From Microbacterium sp. SA39 (GTDB lineage Bacteria; Actinomycetota; Actinomycetes; Actinomycetales; Microbacteriaceae), in the NCBI RefSeq assembly GCF_000967865.1, contig NZ_JXRU01000033.1:62001-126000 (forward strand): DNA of 64,000 nucleotides, in the 5' to 3' direction. Shown here piece after piece: positions 43,749 through 52,391 of this stretch (within the stretch, counting starts at the first letter, position 1; every line of letters begins with the position of its first letter). The translations under genes and the position numbers were made by a program. A model generated the notes under the pieces. The model ran no database searches, was not told where the DNA came from, and saw only the letters and a list, made by a program, of their open reading frames with translations.

Positions 43749-44927
43749 ATGAGCAGATGGCCGGGCGGTTCCCAGTCGGGACTGCGCGAGGCCAACACGG
43801 CGAAGATCGTCGATGCGGTCAAGCGCTTCGGCGGGCTCACTCAGGTCGAGCTCGCCGAAGCGACGCGCCTGTCGACCGCCACGGTGTCGGCGATCGTGAA
43901 GGAGCTCTCGCTGACCGGTCTGGTGGAGACGCACCCCACCTCCCGGAGCGGACGGCGAGCACAGCTCGTCACGATCGCCCGCCGCGCGGGTCTCGTGGCG
44001 GCGGTGCAGATCGGCAGCCGCAGCATGCGCGTGCGGCTCAGCGACGTCGGACAGGACGTGCTCGCCGATCGCTCGATGCCCCTCCCCGCCGACCACGCCG
44101 AAGACACCGTGCTCGATCGCATCACCCTGCTCCTCATCGACATGCTCGCGATGATCGCGGCGGATGCCGAAGACCTGGTCGGCGTGTGCATCGCGGTTCC
44201 CGCGCCGATCGACCCGGACTCCGGCCTCATCGCCTACCGCGGCGTGATGCGGCGTTGGGAGGATCAGCCGGTCGCCGAGGTGGTGCAGCAGCGTCTCGGC
44301 TGTCCGGTGCTGGTCGAGAAGGATGCCAACCTCGCGGCTCTTGCCGAGGCCACGCTGGGCACGGCTCGCGACGTCGAGGACAGCCTCTTCGTGCACGCCT
44401 CCTACACGACCAGCGCCGGCATCGTCCTGGGCTCGCGTCTCTACCGCGGACGCTCCGGCACCGCCGGTGAGATCGGGCACGTGCAGGTCGATCCGTCGGG
44501 CTCGATCTGCACCTGCGGGCAGCGCGGCTGCCTCGAGACGCTTGTCGGGGCCGAAGCGATCACCGCGCCGTTGCGCGCCACGTACGGCCAGGTCACCTTC
44601 CGCGACGTGATCGCGCAGGCGGCCTCGGGCGACCCCGGGTGCGCGCGGGTGATCGCCGACGCCGCGACGCTGCTCGGTCGCGTCGTCGCCGGGGTCTGCC
44701 AGTCGGTCGCCCCCGAGGTCATCACCGTCGGCGGCGAACTCGTGGATGCCGGACCGATCTTCCTGCTGCCGTTCGCCTCGGCCGTCCGGGAGCACGCGCC
44801 GCACAGCAGGGCTGCACGCCGGGATCCCGTCCCGACCTCCTTCGGCAAGGATGCCGTGCTGGTGGGTGCGACCATCCACATCCTGCAGTCGACCGATCCG
44901 TCCCAGCTGCTCGAGGACCGGTCATGA
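43749..44927 (+). CDS. ROK-family transcriptional regulator
   Basis: 392 residues. The N-terminal winged helix 'GLTQVELAEATRLSTATVSA' is followed by a ROK domain with the zinc signature 'CTCGQRGCLE' and 'GTAGEIGHVQVD'. The ATP-binding and catalytic 'ExGH' region is present, but as in NagC/XylR-type repressors it senses sugar rather than phosphorylating it. It lies directly after chvE-gguAB and overlaps the ATG of the single ATPase. It is probably the repressor acting at the 29-bp palindrome upstream of chvE. Confidence 0.9.
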   Translation: MSRWPGGSQSGLREANTAKIVDAVKRFGGLTQVELAEATRLSTATVSAIVKELSLTGLVETHPTSRSGRRAQLVTIARRAGLVAAVQIGSRSMRVRLSDVGQDVLADRSMPLPADHAEDTVLDRITLLLIDMLAMIAADAEDLVGVCIAVPAPIDPDSGLIAYRGVMRRWEDQPVAEVVQQRLGCPVLVEKDANLAALAEATLGTARDVEDSLFVHASYTTSAGIVLGSRLYRGRSGTAGEIGHVQVDPSGSICTCGQRGCLETLVGAEAITAPLRATYGQVTFRDVIAQAASGDPGCARVIADAATLLGRVVAGVCQSVAPEVITVGGELVDAGPIFLLPFASAVREHAPHSRAARRDPVPTSFGKDAVLVGATIHILQSTDPSQLLEDRS

Positions 44928-45694
44928 ACATCAGCGCCTCCCAGGCGGAACCCCTCCTCACGATGCGCGGCATCACCAAGCGCTTCGGCGCCGTCGAGGC
45001 GCTCGTCGACGTCGACTTCACCGTGAATGCGCGCGAGGTCGTCGGCCTCATCGGCGACAACGCCGCCGGCAAATCCACGCTCGCGAAGATCATCGCCGGG
45101 GCGCTGGACCCGACCGAGGGCGAGATCCACATCAACGGCGAACGCGTCGAGATCGGATCGCCCGCAGACGCGCACGCGCTCGGGATCGCCACGGTGTTCC
45201 AGGATCTGGCGGTCTGCGAGAACCTCGACGTGACCGCCAACGTCTTCCTCGGCCGGGAGCTCCGCACTTCCAGGGGCCTGATGCGCGAGGCCGACATGGA
45301 ATCGGCGACGCGTCAGGCGATCGACGACCTCGGCGCCAGCATCCCGTCGATCCGCGTACCGCTGAGCACCCTCTCGGGCGGGCAGCGGCAGGCCGTCGCG
45401 ATCGCCCGCACGCTCATCAGCCAGCCGCGGCTGGTGGTGCTGGACGAGCCGACCGCCTCGCTCAGCGTGGCGCAGACCGCCGACGTGCTCACTCACATCG
45501 AACGACTGCGCGACCTGGGTCTGGGCGTGATCTTCATCAGCCACAATCTCGGCGACATCCAGGCCGTGTCCGATCGTGTCGAGGTGCTGCGTCACGGCCG
45601 GAACAACGGGTCGTTCGCGGCGCAGGACGTGAAGCACTCCGACCTGATCGCGGCGATCATCGGAACGTCGCACGGTTCGCGTCCCCGCGCCTAG
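44924..45694 (+). CDS. Orphan single-domain sugar ABC ATPase
   Basis: 256 residues, one ABC domain: Walker A 'GDNAAGKST' (Ala in place of the usual Gly before AGKS), signature 'LSGGQRQAVAIARTL' and Walker B 'LVVLDEPTASL'. It resembles FrcA/XylG-like single-domain ATPases of CUT2 systems. Its ATG overlaps the ROK stop. No binding protein or permease gene accompanies it here, so it may serve the GguB permease as an alternative motor or a transporter encoded elsewhere. Confidence 0.88.
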   Translation: MNISASQAEPLLTMRGITKRFGAVEALVDVDFTVNAREVVGLIGDNAAGKSTLAKIIAGALDPTEGEIHINGERVEIGSPADAHALGIATVFQDLAVCENLDVTANVFLGRELRTSRGLMREADMESATRQAIDDLGASIPSIRVPLSTLSGGQRQAVAIARTLISQPRLVVLDEPTASLSVAQTADVLTHIERLRDLGLGVIFISHNLGDIQAVSDRVEVLRHGRNNGSFAAQDVKHSDLIAAIIGTSHGSRPRA

Positions 45695-45771
45695 AACTCC
45701 CGACGCGCAGCACTGGATCGCACGCCCTCGGAACGACTACCTTGGACGCGACGAGGGTCGAAGGGAACGCG

Positions 45772-47427
45772 GTGGGCGGGATCGAAGAGCAGGTCGAGCA
45801 GGTCGAGATGGACCCGGTCATGTCGCCGACACTGACCGACGAGCAGTGGGAGCGGCTCGTCGCGGCCGGCACTCCACACGACGTCGTGGTCGGCGATCAC
45901 GTCTTCCGCACCGGGGAGTCCGGCTACGACCTCATCGCCATCGAGTCCGGCGAGGTCGAGATCGTCCGCGATGCGCTGCGGTGGATGGGCGAGATCGTCA
46001 TCACCACGATGGGTCCGCGCACGTTCGCGGGCGAGCTGGGGCTGCTGAACGGGCAGGGCGCGTTCCTGACGGCTCGCGTGACGAAGCCGGGTCGCGTGTA
46101 CCGCGTCACGCGCGCGGCCCTCCGCACCCTCATGAACGAGGACGACGAGCTGTGCGACCTGATCCTGGACGCGCTGTGGGCGCGCCGCGAGTCACTCCGC
46201 ACCGGGCCCGCGGCCATGACGCTGAAGTTCGTCGGGACCTCGTCGTCGAACGACTTCCTGGCGCTTCGCCGCTTCGCCGAGCGCCTCGATCTGGTGCACA
46301 AGGCCGTGACGGTCGCGCCGGATGATCTCGCCTCGCTCGGCACGCACGACATCACCGTCGACGACCTCCCGGTCGCCTACATCCAGGGCGAGCCGCTGCT
46401 GCGCGCGACGCCGGGAACCGTCGCCGAGCAGCTCGGCCTCAGCTATCAGGCGCATGCCGACGAGGTCGTCGATCTCGTCGTGGTCGGCGGCGGACCGGCC
46501 GGCCTCGCGGCCGCGATCTACGGCGCCTCGGAAGGGCTGAGCACGGTGCTGCTGGATGCCGTCGCCCCGGGCGGTCAGGCGGCCGCGACGTCGCGCATCG
46601 AGAACTTCCTCGGGTTCCCCTTCGGCGTCAGCGGCGGCGACCTGATCGGCCAGGCCATCCTGCAGGCGCTGAAGTTCGGCGTGCGCGTGTACGCCCCGTG
46701 CGAGGCCGTGGGGCTGACGCGAGTCGGCCCCGACCTGCTCGACGTCACCCTCTCCGACGGACGACTGATCCGCGCGCGCAGCGCGATCGTCACCTCGGGA
46801 GCGGCCTACCGCCGGCTCGACCTGGACCGGTGGGAGGACTTCGAGCGGTCAGGGGTGTACTACGCCGCGACGCCGCTGGAGCTGCGTCAGGTGCAGGGCA
46901 AACCCGTCGTCGTGGTCGGCGGCGCGAACTCCGCCGGGCAGGCAGCGCTCTACCTGTCCGCCCACGGCTCACCGGTGCATCTGGTCGTGCGCGGCGAGAA
47001 CCTGGGCACGCGGATGTCGAGCTACCTGGCCGACCGCCTCGCCGACGATCCGCGGGTGAAGGTGCACACCTCGTCGAACGTCATCGGCCTCGAGGGGAAC
47101 GGCACGCTGGAATCGGTGCGCATCGACACCGCCGGCGAGGTCGATGCCCGCGGCCTGTTCTGCTTCATCGGTGCGACGCCGGCGACGTCGTGGCTGCCGA
47201 CGCTCGACCGCGACGCCGAGGGATTCATCCGCACCGGAACGGATGTCGGGGTGCAGACCCTGGAGCTGTGGCAGGGCCTCGGCCGCGAGCCGCTGCCGTT
47301 CGAGACCTCGGCGCCGCGGGTGTTCGCGGCCGGAGACGTACGCCGCGGATCGATGAAACGGGTCGCGGCCGCCGTCGGCGAAGGATCGAGCGCCGTGGCA
47401 TCCGTCCACCGCGCACTGGCTTTCTAG
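45772..47427 (+). CDS. Cyclic-nucleotide-binding-domain/FAD (thioredoxin-reductase-like) fusion
   Basis: 551 residues from the GTG at 45772, preceded by GAAGGGA. An N-terminal cNMP-binding-like domain (about 15-145: 'FRTGESGYDLIAIESGEVEI', 'FAGELGLLNGQ') is followed by a thioredoxin-like linker region (about 150-220) and a two-dinucleotide-domain flavoprotein: FAD motif 'VVVGGGPAGLAAA' near 235 and NAD(P)-type 'VVVVGGANSAGQAA' near 380. The place of the CxxC redox pair of thioredoxin reductase reads 'AATPLE', so disulfide chemistry is unlikely. Twelve bases separate it from the UBP-type zinc-finger gene, so the two probably act together, perhaps as a ligand-controlled redox switch; inferred. 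Confidence 0.85.
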   Translation: MGGIEEQVEQVEMDPVMSPTLTDEQWERLVAAGTPHDVVVGDHVFRTGESGYDLIAIESGEVEIVRDALRWMGEIVITTMGPRTFAGELGLLNGQGAFLTARVTKPGRVYRVTRAALRTLMNEDDELCDLILDALWARRESLRTGPAAMTLKFVGTSSSNDFLALRRFAERLDLVHKAVTVAPDDLASLGTHDITVDDLPVAYIQGEPLLRATPGTVAEQLGLSYQAHADEVVDLVVVGGGPAGLAAAIYGASEGLSTVLLDAVAPGGQAAATSRIENFLGFPFGVSGGDLIGQAILQALKFGVRVYAPCEAVGLTRVGPDLLDVTLSDGRLIRARSAIVTSGAAYRRLDLDRWEDFERSGVYYAATPLELRQVQGKPVVVVGGANSAGQAALYLSAHGSPVHLVVRGENLGTRMSSYLADRLADDPRVKVHTSSNVIGLEGNGTLESVRIDTAGEVDARGLFCFIGATPATSWLPTLDRDAEGFIRTGTDVGVQTLELWQGLGREPLPFETSAPRVFAAGDVRRGSMKRVAAAVGEGSSAVASVHRALAF

Positions 47428-47438
47428 AGGAGGAAGAG

Positions 47439-47783
47439 ATGAGTTCCGACATCGACACGAATGCGCTGCCGTCCGGAAACGGATGCCAGGAGTGCGACGA
47501 CCACGACGGCTTCTGGGTGCACCTGCGCCGCTGCGCGGCGTGCGGCCACGTCGGATGCTGCGACACCTCGCCAGGCCAGCATGCCACCGCCCACTTCCGC
47601 GAGACCGGGCACCGGCTCATCCAGAGCTTCGAGCCGGGCGAGGAATGGTACTGGGACTACGTCGACGAGTCGACCTTCGAGGGTCCGGAGCTCGCCGCCC
47701 CGACCAGCCATCCCGCCGATCAGCCCGTGCCCGGCCCGAAGGGTCGCGTCCCGGCGAACTGGCGGGATCTCATCCACACCTGA
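47439..47783 (+). CDS. UBP-type zinc-finger protein
   Basis: 114 residues with a good ribosome site (AGGAGGAAGAG). The Cys/His spacing 'CQEC' ... 'CAACGHVGCCD' ... 'HATAHFRETGH' is that of the zf-UBP domain, which in eukaryotes binds the free ubiquitin C-terminus. The aromatic 'EWYWDYVDE' follows as in bacterial members. Bacterial functions are unknown; it may bind the C-terminus of another small protein. It is in an operon with the cNMP/FAD protein. Confidence 0.9.
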   Translation: MSSDIDTNALPSGNGCQECDDHDGFWVHLRRCAACGHVGCCDTSPGQHATAHFRETGHRLIQSFEPGEEWYWDYVDESTFEGPELAAPTSHPADQPVPGPKGRVPANWRDLIHT

Positions 47784-47805
47784 GGCGGGGGCGCAGAATG
47801 GGTCC

Positions 47806-48249
47806 ATGGATTCTCTCGACCCGCATGTGCTCGGCCCTGGACTGCTTCCCACCCCGTTCACGGCCGACGAGATCCGAGATGCGACCGGTTCCCGGAAGGT
47901 GATCCGCCTTCTTCTGGAGGGGCCGGACGGCCCGCTCGGCGAGCATGTGAACCGCTTCCATGAGACGGATGCCGAGGGCGCGACTCTCGACCGCTGGGCC
48001 GCCGCGGACCCGAAGTCCGTCGTGTCGAATCGCGTCACCTGGGCGGAGTTGCAGGGTCATGCCGCGTTCGATGCCGGGACGACGAGCGTGTCGACGGTGT
48101 CGCTGTCTTCGCCGCTCGGCGAGCTGACCTGCCGCCGCTACGACACCGACGACGGCGTCTTCTGGTTCTCCATCGCACACCCCGGGATGCCGGTGCTGCA
48201 CGAGTCCGAGGGCATGCGGACGACGGTGCTGAGCATCGAGGACGACTGA
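47806..48249 (+). CDS. Hypothetical protein
   Basis: 147 residues, soluble, with no recognised motif. It begins 'PGLLPTPFTADEIRDATGS', which reads like a helix-start pattern of a small actinobacterial family of unknown function, and has many Asp/Glu. It starts 22 bp after the UBP gene but has its own possible -10 (CAGAAT, 6 nt before the ATG). Confidence 0.7.
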   Translation: MDSLDPHVLGPGLLPTPFTADEIRDATGSRKVIRLLLEGPDGPLGEHVNRFHETDAEGATLDRWAAADPKSVVSNRVTWAELQGHAAFDAGTTSVSTVSLSSPLGELTCRRYDTDDGVFWFSIAHPGMPVLHESEGMRTTVLSIEDD

Positions 48250-48319
48250 CGAACGGGTCATTCGCCGCAGCGGGCCAGTCCTGGCCGAACGTCCGATGCT
48301 GAACGTCGGCACCTCGGCG

Positions 48320-48325
48320 TAGGGT
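48320..48325 (+). promoter_or_regulatory. -10 hexamer TAGGGT of the protease gene
   Basis: TAGGGT is 6 nt before the ATG at 48332, a leaderless start. Confidence 0.5.
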
Positions 48326-48331
48326 CGCATC

Positions 48332-49402
48332 ATGAGCAGCACAGCATCCTTCGAGCGTCCCGGGGTCGTCCCCTCCTACCTCCTCGCGCGCCTGGCCGAG
48401 TCGGGCCGTTTCCCGCGGGCCGCAGCCGCCGCCCGGCAGACCCTGACCGCGGGCCGCCCGCCGTTCCGCGCCCGCATCGACCTCTCGATCGATGAGAACG
48501 GCGCCCTCGTGGCGCAGCTCTCCGATGCGCCGAACCGCACGATCAGCGACGCCGGCAACACTCAGGAGCTGCCCGGCGCAGTGGTGCGCACCGAAGACGA
48601 CGGCCCGGTCGACGACCCGGCCGTGAACGAGGCGTTCGACGGCCTCGGCGCGACGTTCGAGATGCTGCTCTCGTCGTTCGGCCGCAACTCCCTCGACGAT
48701 GCGGGCGCCCCGCTCGACGCGACCGTGCACTACGGCGTCGATTACGACAACGCGTTCTGGGACGGCGAGCGCATGGTCTTCGGCGACGGAGACGGCGAGG
48801 TGTTCCAGGACTTCACCGGCTCCATCACGGTCATCGGGCACGAGCTCGCGCATGGCGTCATCCAGCACACCGCGAATCTCGAGTACCAGGGTCAGCCCGG
48901 CGCACTGAACGAGTCGATCGCCGACGTCTTCGGGGCTCTGACCGAGCAGTACTCCCTCGGCCAGACCGCCGACCAGGCGACCTGGCTCATCGGCGCCGAG
49001 ATCTTCACGGATGCCGTCGAGGGCAAGGCGCTTCGCTCGATGATCGAACCGGGCACGGCCTACGACGACGACGAGCTGGGCAAGGATCCGCAGCCGGCCC
49101 ACATGAGCGACTTCGTCCGGACGACGGAAGACAACGGCGGGGTGCACATCAACTCCGGCATCCCCAACCGCGCGTTCGCGCTGTTCGCCATCGAGCTCGG
49201 CGGCAACGCCTGGGAGCGCGCCGGCACGGTCTGGTACCGCACGCTCACCGGCGGGCTCTCGAGCACCGCGACCTTCACCGTATTCGCCGACGCCACCCTC
49301 GCAGCCGCCGCCGAGATCGACGACGAGACGGCCGCAGCCGCTCGACGCGCGTGGACCACCGTGGGTGTCTACGAGAGCGAGCGGGTCCCCTCCACCGACT
49401 GA
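48332..49402 (+). CDS. Protealysin-like M4 metallopeptidase
   Basis: 356 residues. The zinc motif 'HELAH' (His170, Glu171, His174) and third-ligand motif 'NESIADVFG' (Glu194) define family M4, with 'NSGIPNRAF' and catalytic His in 'NGGVHI'. There is no signal peptide. The short N-terminal propeptide-like region starts 'VPSYLLARLAE', as in protealysin, so it probably matures in the cytoplasm or is released unusually. In relatives an emfourin-type inhibitor gene overlaps or follows directly. Here the inhibitor is 3 kb away at 52369, next to a copy of this gene's 3' end. Confidence 0.92.
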   Translation: MSSTASFERPGVVPSYLLARLAESGRFPRAAAAARQTLTAGRPPFRARIDLSIDENGALVAQLSDAPNRTISDAGNTQELPGAVVRTEDDGPVDDPAVNEAFDGLGATFEMLLSSFGRNSLDDAGAPLDATVHYGVDYDNAFWDGERMVFGDGDGEVFQDFTGSITVIGHELAHGVIQHTANLEYQGQPGALNESIADVFGALTEQYSLGQTADQATWLIGAEIFTDAVEGKALRSMIEPGTAYDDDELGKDPQPAHMSDFVRTTEDNGGVHINSGIPNRAFALFAIELGGNAWERAGTVWYRTLTGGLSSTATFTVFADATLAAAAEIDDETAAAARRAWTTVGVYESERVPSTD

Positions 49403-49611
49403 CGCCAGGAGGCCCTCCTGTGCCGGGCTGACGTTGTATACCGCTATATCGCGCTCGCTGATTGACTTTCCCCCGCGGCGCGTCCACCCTTGCCGACGGA
49501 GTGGTCGGCGATGGATGGACTGGGTATGACGAAGAAGGAACACCTGCGGTGGGGGCTGTCCGCCGATCCCGCTGCAACAGCGGCGATGGCGCGAGCCGGG
49601 AGAGGGGCCCT

Positions 49612-50271
49612 GTGATCAGAGTGGCGATCGTCGACGACGAAGCACTGGTGCGCTCCGGCTTCCGGTTGATCCTCAGCGCCGCACCCGACCTCGAAGTGGT
49701 CGGCACCTTCGACGGCTCCGAAACGACGGACGCCATCGTCGGTGGAAAGCCCGACGTCGTGCTGCTCGACATTCGGATGCGGGGCCGCAGCGGCCTGGAC
49801 ATCCTCCACGACATCCGGGAGATGCCGACTCCGCCCGCGGTGGCCGTTCTCACCACGTTCGCCTCCGACGATCACATCGCTCGCGCTCTCGGCGACGGCG
49901 CTGCGGGTTTTCTCGTCAAGGACACCGATCCGGAACAGCTCCCCACCCTCGTACGTTCTCTGGCCGCCGGAGGCATAGTGCTGTCACCCTCGATCTCGCG
50001 CACGGTGATCGACGGGTATCTCGGCGCGGGCGATCGCGCCGCGTCGAGGCTGATCGAGGCTCTCACCGAACGCGAACGCCAGGTGCTGGCGCGACTGGTC
50101 GCGGGCGAGTCCAACCGCGAGATCGGCAGCACCCTGCACCTCAGCGTGGGGACGATCAAGGACCATGTCAGCGCGATCCTCCGCAAGCTCGGCGTGGCCA
50201 CCAGGCTGCAGGCCGCTCTCGTGTCCGAGCGTGCGGGTCTGACCACGTCATTCTCCGCGGTCGACCGATGA
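49612..50271 (+). CDS. NarL/LuxR-type response regulator
   Basis: 219 residues from the GTG at 49612. Receiver with 'DDE' at 8-10, Asp53 ('VLLDIRMRG') and Lys in 'LVKDTDP'. C-terminal LuxR helix-turn-helix: 'LTERERQVLARLVAGESNRE' and 'VKDH'-type 'IKDHVSAILRKLGV'. The stop overlaps the kinase ATG (ATGA). The promoter region lies in the 209-bp gap after the protease, which holds a short AGGAG/CTCCT hairpin near 49407 and an AT-rich patch at about 49435-49450. Confidence 0.92.
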   Translation: MIRVAIVDDEALVRSGFRLILSAAPDLEVVGTFDGSETTDAIVGGKPDVVLLDIRMRGRSGLDILHDIREMPTPPAVAVLTTFASDDHIARALGDGAAGFLVKDTDPEQLPTLVRSLAAGGIVLSPSISRTVIDGYLGAGDRAASRLIEALTERERQVLARLVAGESNREIGSTLHLSVGTIKDHVSAILRKLGVATRLQAALVSERAGLTTSFSAVDR

Positions 50272-51068
50272 CGGCGGGTTGGAGTGAGCACTCGCCCGCC
50301 CTGGCCGATTCGCTCCTCGTCGCGGTCGCCGTCGCGACCTCCGCCGTCACGGTCGCCGCGATCATCGTCCTCGCCCTGCTTGCTCGCACCCGCCGTGAAC
50401 TGACCACGCGTCTGCGTCATCTCGAACACGCGCACGACGTCGAACGTCGCCACGTCGTCGAAGAGATCCTCGCCGCGGAGCGCGCGCGGATCGCCCGCGA
50501 GATGCACGATGTCGTGTCCCACCAGGTCTCCCTGATCGCGGTCGAGGCCGGTGCGCTTCAGATGCAGGCGACGGATCCTGCGGTGCAAGCCACCGCTCGA
50601 CGGATGCGCTCACACGCCGTGAAGGCTCTCGACGAGCTTCGTCAGATGGTCGCCGTCCTTCGCGTCCGTGGAATCCCTTGCCTCCACCCTGAGCCTCCTG
50701 CCACGCTCGACGACCTCGGCAGGCTCATCCAGGAGTCCGGCATCCGCGCCACGGCAGCCCTCGACCTGCCTGCCGATCTGCCGGCGCATGCGCCTCGGAC
50801 CATCTACCGCACCGTGCAGGAAGCGCTGACGAACATCCGAAAGCACGCCCCCGGCGTCGACGTCCGGATCACCGGCCGCACCGCCGGGGACTACATCACG
50901 CTCGCCATCCACAACACCGCCGGCACCACACCCTCGATGACTCTCCCCTCCGCACGGCACGGCCTGATCGGTCTCCGCGAACGCGCCGAGCTCCTCGGCG
51001 GAACGCTCACGACACGGATCGAGCCCGACGGAGCTCACACCCTGACGATCAGCATCCGTCACCACTGA
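50268..51068 (+). CDS. Short NarL-partner sensor histidine kinase
   Basis: 266 residues. One hydrophobic segment (about 15-40), a coiled-coil region, HisKA_3 with 'REMHDVVSHQVSLIAVEAG' (His80), and HATPase with 'QEALTNIRKHAPG' and 'GLIGLRERAELLGG'. It lacks the multi-span sensor of most family members and has a single predicted span. It overlaps the convergent amidohydrolase gene by 20 bases. Confidence 0.9.
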   Translation: MTAGWSEHSPALADSLLVAVAVATSAVTVAAIIVLALLARTRRELTTRLRHLEHAHDVERRHVVEEILAAERARIAREMHDVVSHQVSLIAVEAGALQMQATDPAVQATARRMRSHAVKALDELRQMVAVLRVRGIPCLHPEPPATLDDLGRLIQESGIRATAALDLPADLPAHAPRTIYRTVQEALTNIRKHAPGVDVRITGRTAGDYITLAIHNTAGTTPSMTLPSARHGLIGLRERAELLGGTLTTRIEPDGAHTLTISIRHH

Positions 51069-52176
51069 TCGCGTACACGCGCAGGGCATTGCGGCAGTAG
51101 ACCTTGTCGATCACGTCGCGCGGCAGGGCGAGGCCTGGCACGTCGGCGCGCAGACTCCCCACGCGCTGGCTCTCCGCGGTCGCCAGGTAGCGCCAGTCCG
51201 ACACCCAGATGGCCGGCGCGACGCGGCGGAATCGCACCGGATCGGTGTGCGCGTTGAAGGTCATGTCACTGCCGTAGAGCAGCCGGTCCTGGTAGCGGAT
51301 GAAGAAGGCGCGCACATGCTCGTGGTCGCGCAGCGACTGGCACTGCACATGGCTCATCCGCGATGCCAGATCGACGACGGCGCGCGGGAACCGGTCGAGG
51401 AATCCGGCGAGCCGGTCGATGTCGTGCTCCAGGCTGCCCATGTGCGCGCCGACGAACTGCAGTCGGGGATGCGTCGTGAGGAAGCGATCCCGCATCGCGA
51501 TCAGGTCTTCGTAGCTCGGCCGATCGGGCCACCGATGCATGTGGAAGTGCGGATGCCGCTCGAAATACCGTCGGTCGCTGTCCGTCGTCATGTGCTCGAG
51601 CGGCAGCCAGCAGTTGTGCGGCTCGCCCTGGTGGCCGATCACCGGCAACCCCAACGACCGTGCATGGTCGATCACCGGCTCGAGGACCGGGTGGTCCAGC
51701 AGGATCAGTCGGCCGTCCGCGTCTCGCTCGGTCATGCCGATGTTCTTCCAGACCTTCACCGCGCACGCGCCCTCGGCCTTCGCCTCGGCCAGCCCGGCTG
51801 TGACGCGACCGAGCCAGCGACGCGTCCCGAAGCCCATCATCGAGAAGGTCGTCGCCCAGTGGATGCGCGCGGGGTCGTCCTTCGCCAGTGCGGCCGCCAC
51901 CGCGCGCTGGTCGAGGAGGTCGGGGAAGTCCGGGGAGTCCGCGTTGATCGACAGCAGCTCGAACCCGTTCTCCCGAGCGAGATCGGGAAGAGTCGGGTCC
52001 TCGACGTTCAGGTGCACGTGGGCGTCGAACTTGCGGACACGAGAGAAGTCCGAGAGTTCGTACGGTGCCGACTCCGAGCTCCGGCGAGCAGCACGGCTCC
52101 GAGATTCGACCTCACCAGACACAGCCCCACCCGACACAGCCCCACCCGACACAGCCACACGCACGATCACGTTCAT
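51049..52176 (-). CDS. Amidohydrolase-2-family TIM-barrel hydrolase
   Basis: Up to 375 residues. The core starts 'RKFDAHVHL' (HxH metal motif) and includes 'VIGHQGEPHNCWLPLEHM', 'RLQFVGAHMGS' and 'LLYGSDMTFNAHTDPVRF' with the catalytic-type Asp. This is the amidohydrolase_2 superfamily, which includes decarboxylases and lactonases. The first 25 residues are low-complexity 'VSGGA' repeats from a 15-bp tandem repeat, so the true start may be one of several in-frame GTG codons in it. The reading frame stays open upstream to about 52746, but that part is antisense to other features. Confidence 0.83.
   Translation of the reverse strand: MNVIVRVAVSGGAVSGGAVSGEVESRSRAARRSSESAPYELSDFSRVRKFDAHVHLNVEDPTLPDLARENGFELLSINADSPDFPDLLDQRAVAAALAKDDPARIHWATTFSMMGFGTRRWLGRVTAGLAEAKAEGACAVKVWKNIGMTERDADGRLILLDHPVLEPVIDHARSLGLPVIGHQGEPHNCWLPLEHMTTDSDRRYFERHPHFHMHRWPDRPSYEDLIAMRDRFLTTHPRLQFVGAHMGSLEHDIDRLAGFLDRFPRAVVDLASRMSHVQCQSLRDHEHVRAFFIRYQDRLLYGSDMTFNAHTDPVRFRRVAPAIWVSDWRYLATAESQRVGSLRADVPGLALPRDVIDKVYCRNALRVYAISGDGC
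52115..52162 (-). repeat. 15-bp tandem repeat at the 5' end of the amidohydrolase gene
   Basis: Three copies of CACAGCCCCACCCGA (plus-strand reading), the last one diverged. It encodes 'VSGGA' units and keeps the frame. Confidence 0.7.
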
Positions 52177-52321
52177 CCATGCAGCGACCCGTGACGCTGC
52201 CTCCGTCAGCCTCGGCGCTGCCGGCTGTCCGCGGTATCCGTCACCAGACGAGAGCACCCCCGCCACCTGGCCGGATTCCGCCTGCCGTCGTCGGAGTGTC
52301 GGGGGACGGTCGCCGGCGTCT

Positions 52322-52391
52322 GGCCACAGCCGCTCGACGCGCGTGGACCGGCGTGGGAGTCTATGAGGATGAGCGAGTCCCCTCCTCCGAC
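52322..52391 (+). pseudogene. Remnant of the 3' end of a protealysin-like protease gene
   Basis: The frame encodes 'ATAARRAWTGVGVYEDERVP' and then 'SSD' and a stop, nearly the same as the last 23 residues of the intact protease (ends 'AARRAWTTVGVYESERVPST'). The DNA is near-identical from CCGCTCGACGCGCGTGGACC onward. Nothing upstream of it encodes the rest of a protease. Confidence 0.85.

Noticed and set aside
45772..47427. A genuine thioredoxin reductase
   Set aside because: The CxxC redox centre is missing (AATPLE in its place), and the N-terminal domain is cNMP-type.
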